Source: F-183 sp036502165 (GTDB lineage: Bacteria > Acidobacteriota > Terriglobia > Bryobacterales > Bryobacteraceae). From it: a DNA stretch of 8,402 bases. The number at the start of each line of letters is the position of its first letter. Positions within the stretch are counted from its first letter, which is position 1. Below, piece by piece: positions 5,163 to 8,402 of this stretch. The position numbers were made by a program, and so were the translations under genes. Location of the stretch: contig DASXZC010000418.1 of the NCBI GenBank assembly GCA_036502165.1, positions 1 through 8,402 of the forward strand. The letters are read 5' to 3'. The notes below the pieces were generated by a model. The model worked only from the letters and a program-made list of their open reading frames with translations, was not told where the DNA came from and did no database searches.

Positions 5163-6081
5163 ATTTTACGGGGAACTGGAGGGTGCCGGTGAGATCGGCG
5201 GCGCGGGCGATCTTTTCGGATGTGAGGAACTCGTCGAGTTCACGAGCGATGCGGACGGTTGCTTCGGGATCCCAGAAGTTTGCGGTGCCGACTTCGACAG
5301 CGGTCGCGCCGGCGATCATGAACTCGGCGGCGTCTTCTCCGGAGGAGATTCCGCCAAGGCCGATGACTGGGATTTTCACGGCTTTCGATGCTTCGTACAC
5401 CATACGAAGAGCGATGGGCTTGATCGCGGGACCGGACAAGCCTCCGAAGCCGGCGCCGATGCGGGGCTTGCGAGTGCGGGCGTCGATGGCGAGAGAAACG
5501 AACGTATTCACCAATGAAATCGCATCCGCGCCGGCTTCTTCTGCGGCGCGGGCGAATACGGCGATGCTTCCGACGTTGGGCGAAAGCTTCACAATCAGCG
5601 GGCGGGATTTGGCCACGCGCTTGGCGGCGGTGACGACTTCACCGAGCAGCTGAGGATCGGCGGAGAAGAGAATGCCGCCGTGTTTCGTGTTGGGGCAGGA
5701 GACGTTCAACTCGTAGCCGGCGACGCCTGGAGCATCCTCGAGGACGCGGATCACTTCCTCGTAGTCGGAGATTTCGAATCCGAAAACATTGGCGAAGATC
5801 GCGGCGCGTACGCTCGTGAGTTGCGTCAGCTTATCAGCGACGAAGGCGCGGACGCCGATGTTTTGCAGGCCGATCGAGTTGATCATTCCCGCTGATGCTT
5901 CCCAGATGCGAGGCGGACGGTTGCCGTCCATGGGCTCGCGGGAAAGGCCTTTGACGACGAAGCCGCCGACGGAATTCAGATCGACGATCGATGCGAATTC
6001 TACTCCGTAGGCGAACGTTCCGGATGCCGCAATGATTGGATTCGCGAGCGGGATGCCGCATAGAGTAACGCCAAGGGACAT
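5161..6081 (-). CDS. pyrD: Dihydroorotate dehydrogenase, class 1B catalytic subunit
   Basis: This 306-residue FMN enzyme oxidises dihydroorotate to orotate in pyrimidine synthesis. The barrel shows ANPIIAASGTF (13-23), the FMN-contacting lysine in VVKGLS (Lys44), GMINSIGLQN (65-74), ELNVSCPN (124-131), VKLSPNV, SLVNTF and the C-terminal phosphate-binding IGLGGISSGEDA. The catalytic base is Cys129, which marks class 1, as class 2 membrane enzymes use serine. Length and lack of an N-terminal membrane helix agree. Class 1B enzymes normally work with the iron-sulphur flavoprotein PyrK to pass electrons to NAD+; no pyrK is in this window. The gene starts 15 bases after the recO stop, without a strong Shine-Dalgarno sequence, and ridA follows after 7 bases. 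Confidence 0.93.
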   Translation of the reverse strand: MSLGVTLCGIPLANPIIAASGTFAYGVEFASIVDLNSVGGFVVKGLSREPMDGNRPPRIWEASAGMINSIGLQNIGVRAFVADKLTQLTSVRAAIFANVFGFEISDYEEVIRVLEDAPGVAGYELNVSCPNTKHGGILFSADPQLLGEVVTAAKRVAKSRPLIVKLSPNVGSIAVFARAAEEAGADAISLVNTFVSLAIDARTRKPRIGAGFGGLSGPAIKPIALRMVYEASKAVKIPVIGLGGISSGEDAAEFMIAGATAVEVGTANFWDPEATVRIARELDEFLTSEKIARAADLTGTLQFPVK

Positions 6082-6096
6082 TACTTATCAGGATAG

Positions 6097-6744
6097 TCAG
6101 TCCAGGGCTTCGAGATACGAGGCGGTGGTGAGGCGGCGTTCGACGTGCCCTTCGATTTCCTGGATCAGGAACTTGCGTAGGTCGGCGGCGGTGCGGCGCG
6201 TCCACTCGCGTTCGGCGAGTTTGGCGATGGGCGCGCCGAGCATTTCCATGGCGAGTGCGCGAGAGTCCGCGCAGACGTGAGGATCGGCGAGGAAGCCTTG
6301 CAGGCGGACGCTCCAGAGCGTGAAGTAGAGCAGCACTTTCCAGAACGATCCGCCGGCGCGGAGTTCGGCGAGCATGGCGAGCGTGAGGCGGAACGCCTTT
6401 TCATTGGGCTCGACGGGCGGCAGCAGGAGCTCGGATACTTCACTGATGAAGTCGAGCGTGACGGAGTTTTCGTACGCGTGCGGGCCGGAGATCAGGTCGA
6501 ATTGGGATTCGATCAGTTCGGCGCCCTCGATCGTCGACAGTTCGCGATTGTCGCGCTGCGAGTACGTGAGGCGTACATGCGCGAGGCGATCGAGCGTCGA
6601 GCCATAATGCGATTTCGGGCGCTTGGCGCGGCGCGCGATGCCGCGGAGTTTTCCGTGGTCGCGGGTGAAGTAGCTGACGATGAGATCGGCCTCGCGATAC
6701 GGGTACGTGCGCAGGATGAGAGATTCGCTGACGCGCGAGGCCAT
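6097..6744 (-). CDS. recO: DNA repair protein RecO, short form lacking the zinc-finger cysteines
   Basis: RecO binds single-stranded DNA and SSB and, with RecR, loads RecA in the RecF pathway of gap repair. The 215-residue protein has the N-terminal OB-fold pattern SLILRTYPYREADLIVSYFT (8-27), with HGKLRGIARRAKRPKS (30-45) and STIEGAELIES after it. The helical C-terminal part includes FWKVLLYFTLWSVRLQGFLAD (134-154, described by ends) and a closing FLIQEIEGHVERRL helix typical of RecO. Many RecO proteins are about 230-260 residues and carry four cysteines in a zinc loop after 'LLRLLGYxPxLxxC'. Here that place has only Cys158 and the chain runs on at once, so the loop seems deleted. E. coli-type RecO also lacks the full cluster, so function is probably kept. 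The gene lies 6 bases after mqnC and 15 before pyrD. Confidence 0.85.
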   Translation of the reverse strand: MASRVSESLILRTYPYREADLIVSYFTRDHGKLRGIARRAKRPKSHYGSTLDRLAHVRLTYSQRDNRELSTIEGAELIESQFDLISGPHAYENSVTLDFISEVSELLLPPVEPNEKAFRLTLAMLAELRAGGSFWKVLLYFTLWSVRLQGFLADPHVCADSRALAMEMLGAPIAKLAEREWTRRTAADLRKFLIQEIEGHVERRLTTASYLEALD

Positions 6745-6750
6745 TGGCGC

Positions 6751-7782
6751 TTAGTTTAGAAAGTACGTGTAGTAGAGCGAGTCGCGTTGCTTGGGTGTGA
6801 AGCCGGCGTCGCGGATCAAGCGGCGCAGTTCTTCTTCGCTGGCGCGATGATGCGCACCGGCCGCGGAGACGACGTTTTCCTCAATCATGATGCTGCCGAC
6901 GTCGTTGCCTCCGAAACGGAGAGCGACCTGGCAGGTCTTGAGGCCGGGGGTGACCCAGGACGCTTGCACGTTCTCAATGTCCTCGAAGTAAAGGCGCGAA
7001 AGTGCCAGCATTTTTAGGTATTCGACGGCGGTCGCTTCCTCTTTGACGAAGCGGCCGAGCGACGTGTTTTCGCGCTGGAAGAACCAGGGGATGAAGGCGG
7101 TGAATCCGCCAGTGTCCTGTTGGATCTGGCGGACGAGATCGAAGTGGTTCATGCGCTGTTCGATCGTTTCGCCGGTGCCGAACATCATGGTCGCGGTTGA
7201 GCGCAGGCCGACGGCATGAGCGTCGCGATGGACTTGCACCCAATCGTTCACCGTGCACTTCAAACGCGAGATGCGATGGCGGACCTGGTCGTCGAGGACC
7301 TCGGCGCCGCCGCCGGGGAGTGAATCGAGTCCGGCATCCTTGAGGCGTTGCAGCGTTTCGCGAATCGAGATGCCACTGAGTTCGGCGATGTTGGTGATTT
7401 CGGGGGCACTGAAGCAATGCGTCCAGATGTTGTAGCGCGACTTGATCGAACGAAGGAGGTCCTCATACCATTCGATTTTGAGATCAGGATGTAAGCCGCC
7501 TTGCATGAGGATGCCGGTGCCGCCGAGATCGAGGGTTTCCTGGATTTTCGCGAAGATCACTTCCTTCGGATGCAGGTACGATTCCTTGTGGCCAGCGGGA
7601 CGATAGAACGCGCAAAAGCTGCAATATTCCGTGCAAACGTTCGTGTAGTTGATATTGCGATCGATGATGTAGGTGACGATGTTATGCGGGTGTTTCTTGC
7701 GGCGAACGGCGTCGGCGGCCATGCCCATGCCGATCAGGTCGTTTGAATTAAATAGGTCGATCGCTTCTTCACGAGTCATCAT
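6751..7782 (-). CDS. mqnC: Cyclic dehypoxanthinyl futalosine synthase (radical SAM, menaquinone synthesis)
   Basis: MqnC is a radical SAM enzyme that cyclises dehypoxanthinyl futalosine in the futalosine route to menaquinone. The 343-residue protein carries the cluster motif CTEYCSFC at Cys50, Cys54 and Cys57, preceded by DRNINYTNV, as in MqnC. Other family blocks are GGLHPDL (95-101), LDSLPGGGAEV (from 152), STATMMFGTGET and TGGFTAFIPW near residue 225. The related MqnE is distinguished by a different context around its cysteines, so MqnC is the better call. Two consecutive ATGs (7777-7782) are possible starts; AAGGAAG at 7792-7798 serves either. It follows mqnA by 6 bases, with its ribosome site inside the last mqnA codons. 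The cluster cysteines are all intact. Confidence 0.94.
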   Translation of the reverse strand: MMTREEAIDLFNSNDLIGMGMAADAVRRKKHPHNIVTYIIDRNINYTNVCTEYCSFCAFYRPAGHKESYLHPKEVIFAKIQETLDLGGTGILMQGGLHPDLKIEWYEDLLRSIKSRYNIWTHCFSAPEITNIAELSGISIRETLQRLKDAGLDSLPGGGAEVLDDQVRHRISRLKCTVNDWVQVHRDAHAVGLRSTATMMFGTGETIEQRMNHFDLVRQIQQDTGGFTAFIPWFFQRENTSLGRFVKEEATAVEYLKMLALSRLYFEDIENVQASWVTPGLKTCQVALRFGGNDVGSIMIEENVVSAAGAHHRASEEELRRLIRDAGFTPKQRDSLYYTYFLN

Positions 7783-7788
7783 TGCGGT

Positions 7789-8402
7789 TTACTTCCTTGC
7801 GAGAACTGGTTCTTTGAGTAGAGCTTTCACGGCGCTCAGATAGGCTTCCATACCTTGATATTCGCGGTCGCCGAGTTCGAAAACGATCGAGCGCGTGAGG
7901 TAGTCATGGACGAGCGAGGCGGAGGCTCCGCGGGCGGCGTGTTCGGATTCGACGATGGCATCGATATGCTGTTTTCCGAATTGATAGGAGTCGATGAACG
8001 CCTGTTCGCGCTGCTGAGTGTGGGTGCCTTGGCGTCCGGCCCATACGGCGAAGACCATGGGGAGTCCGGTGAGTTGCATCCACTCGTCACCGAGGTCGGC
8101 GACTTCGAAACCTTGCGTGCGGAGCGAGTCGGGATCGAGGCGCAGGGCAGGGTCTCCGATGATGAGGCAGGCGTCGGAGTTCGCGAGCATCGCGATCATG
8201 TCGGCGGGCTGCGAGTGCCATGCGGGCTCGACTCCGTATTTTTGTTGCAGGATGATGCGCGTGAGCATGACGGAGCTGCGCGAGCCTGCGTCCATAGCGA
8301 TCGAGCGGCTTTCGGCGAACGGGACTTTCGAAATCAGCAGGCTGGTGCGAACGGCTCCGTGGCAGGCGATGCCGGAGCCGCGGACGAGTGCGTACTCGCT
8401 CT
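7789..8402 (-). CDS. mqnA: Chorismate dehydratase, C-terminal part (5' end beyond the window)
   Basis: MqnA converts chorismate to 3-enolpyruvylbenzoate, the first step of the futalosine pathway. The frame is open through base 8402, so the N-terminus is missing and 203 residues are visible. A methionine at 8293-8295 is internal, not a start: the residues before it, including GSGIACHGAVRTSLLISKVP, match the family's 'cIasxGpVxSvxLxS' region. Other blocks are AMDAGSRSSVMLTR (the 'LDxxSRTS' motif), CLIIGDPAL, and LTGLPMVFAVWAG. The fold is that of a periplasmic-binding-protein-like lyase, acting in the cytoplasm. mqnC follows after 6 bases. The other pathway genes (mqnE, mqnB, mqnD) are not in the window. 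Confidence 0.9.
   Translation of the reverse strand, partial: SEYALVRGSGIACHGAVRTSLLISKVPFAESRSIAMDAGSRSSVMLTRIILQQKYGVEPAWHSQPADMIAMLANSDACLIIGDPALRLDPDSLRTQGFEVADLGDEWMQLTGLPMVFAVWAGRQGTHTQQREQAFIDSYQFGKQHIDAIVESEHAARGASASLVHDYLTRSIVFELGDREYQGMEAYLSAVKALLKEPVLARK
7792..7798 (-). promoter_or_regulatory. mqnC ribosome binding site inside the end of mqnA
   Basis: AAGGAAG on the minus strand, 9 bases before the first mqnC ATG. It is made from the last two sense codons of mqnA (AGG AAG) and the base before them, tying the two genes translationally. Confidence 0.6.

Larger units (their letters stand above)
4088..8402 (-). other. Probable six-gene operon mqnA-mqnC-recO-pyrD-ridA-udgB
   Basis: Six genes run in one direction with gaps of 6, 6, 15 and 7 bases and a final 20-base overlap. 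No promoter-sized gap or terminator hairpin is present between them, and several ribosome sites sit in the preceding gene. One transcript is the simplest reading. Its promoter lies upstream of base 8402. No space for a terminator is left at the end, because udgB runs into the opposing acetamidase gene. Whether the co-transcription has functional meaning is not shown by the sequence. Confidence 0.7.

Noticed and set aside
5161..6081. Class 2 (quinone-linked) dihydroorotate dehydrogenase
   Set aside because: The catalytic residue is cysteine in NVSCPN, and there is no N-terminal membrane helix.
6277..6759. Plus-strand open frame of 160 codons opposite recO
   Set aside because: Antisense to recO, with no motif or plausible ribosome site; treated as a shadow.
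8293..8295. ATG as the start of mqnA
   Set aside because: The frame upstream continues to the window edge with family-matching residues, so this methionine is internal and the gene is truncated by the window.
1..8402. CRISPR array, tRNA, rRNA, transposase or phage genes
   Set aside because: No regularly spaced repeats, cloverleaf or rRNA-like blocks, and no transposase or integrase motifs were seen on either strand.

Overview
The window is a compact, GC-rich (roughly 60% by eye) bacterial chromosomal segment with eleven protein genes and almost no non-coding DNA. No rRNA, tRNA, CRISPR array, insertion sequence or phage gene is visible. The gene content is a futalosine-type menaquinone pathway, a family-5 uracil-DNA glycosylase, several secreted enzymes and Ig-like secreted proteins. 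The style, with much export and TTG/ATG starts in tight gene strings, suggests a Gram-negative soil bacterium. An Acidobacteriota (Solibacter/Bryobacter-like) origin is my best guess. It rests on general resemblance, not on a marker gene.

Region 1 (1-962): the start of a DinB-superfamily gene runs leftward off the window edge. It is divergent from a small NAD(P)-binding oxidoreductase of the F420-dependent NADP reductase fold. The spacer between them is 193 bp.

Region 2 (963-2331, minus strand): a two-gene unit encodes exported proteins. The first is a small protein with a possible Tat/lipoprotein-type leader and a beta-sandwich body. The second is a secreted protein made of two copies of an Ig-like domain. 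A perfect TATAAT hexamer lies 43 bases upstream of the unit.

Region 3 (2279-4104, plus strand): a two-gene unit encodes a class I SAM-dependent methyltransferase with an N-terminal export signal, then a secreted acetamidase/formamidase-family hydrolase 23 bases later. Both products appear to leave the cytoplasm, which is odd for a SAM enzyme.

Region 4 (4088-8402, minus strand): six genes read in the order mqnA (partial), mqnC, recO, pyrD, ridA, udgB. Gaps are 6, 6, 15 and 7 bases and then a 20-base overlap, so this looks like one transcript. It links two menaquinone steps, recombination repair, dihydroorotate oxidation, reactive enamine/imine clean-up and base-excision repair of deaminated DNA. 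The udgB end overlaps the end of the acetamidase gene, tail to tail, by 17 bases.

Most genes are recognisable members of known families. I do not see a clearly undescribed system. The most unusual points are the apparently exported methyltransferase with its exported amidase partner, the duplicated Ig-like secreted protein, and the make-up of the mqn-recO-pyrD-ridA-udgB string.
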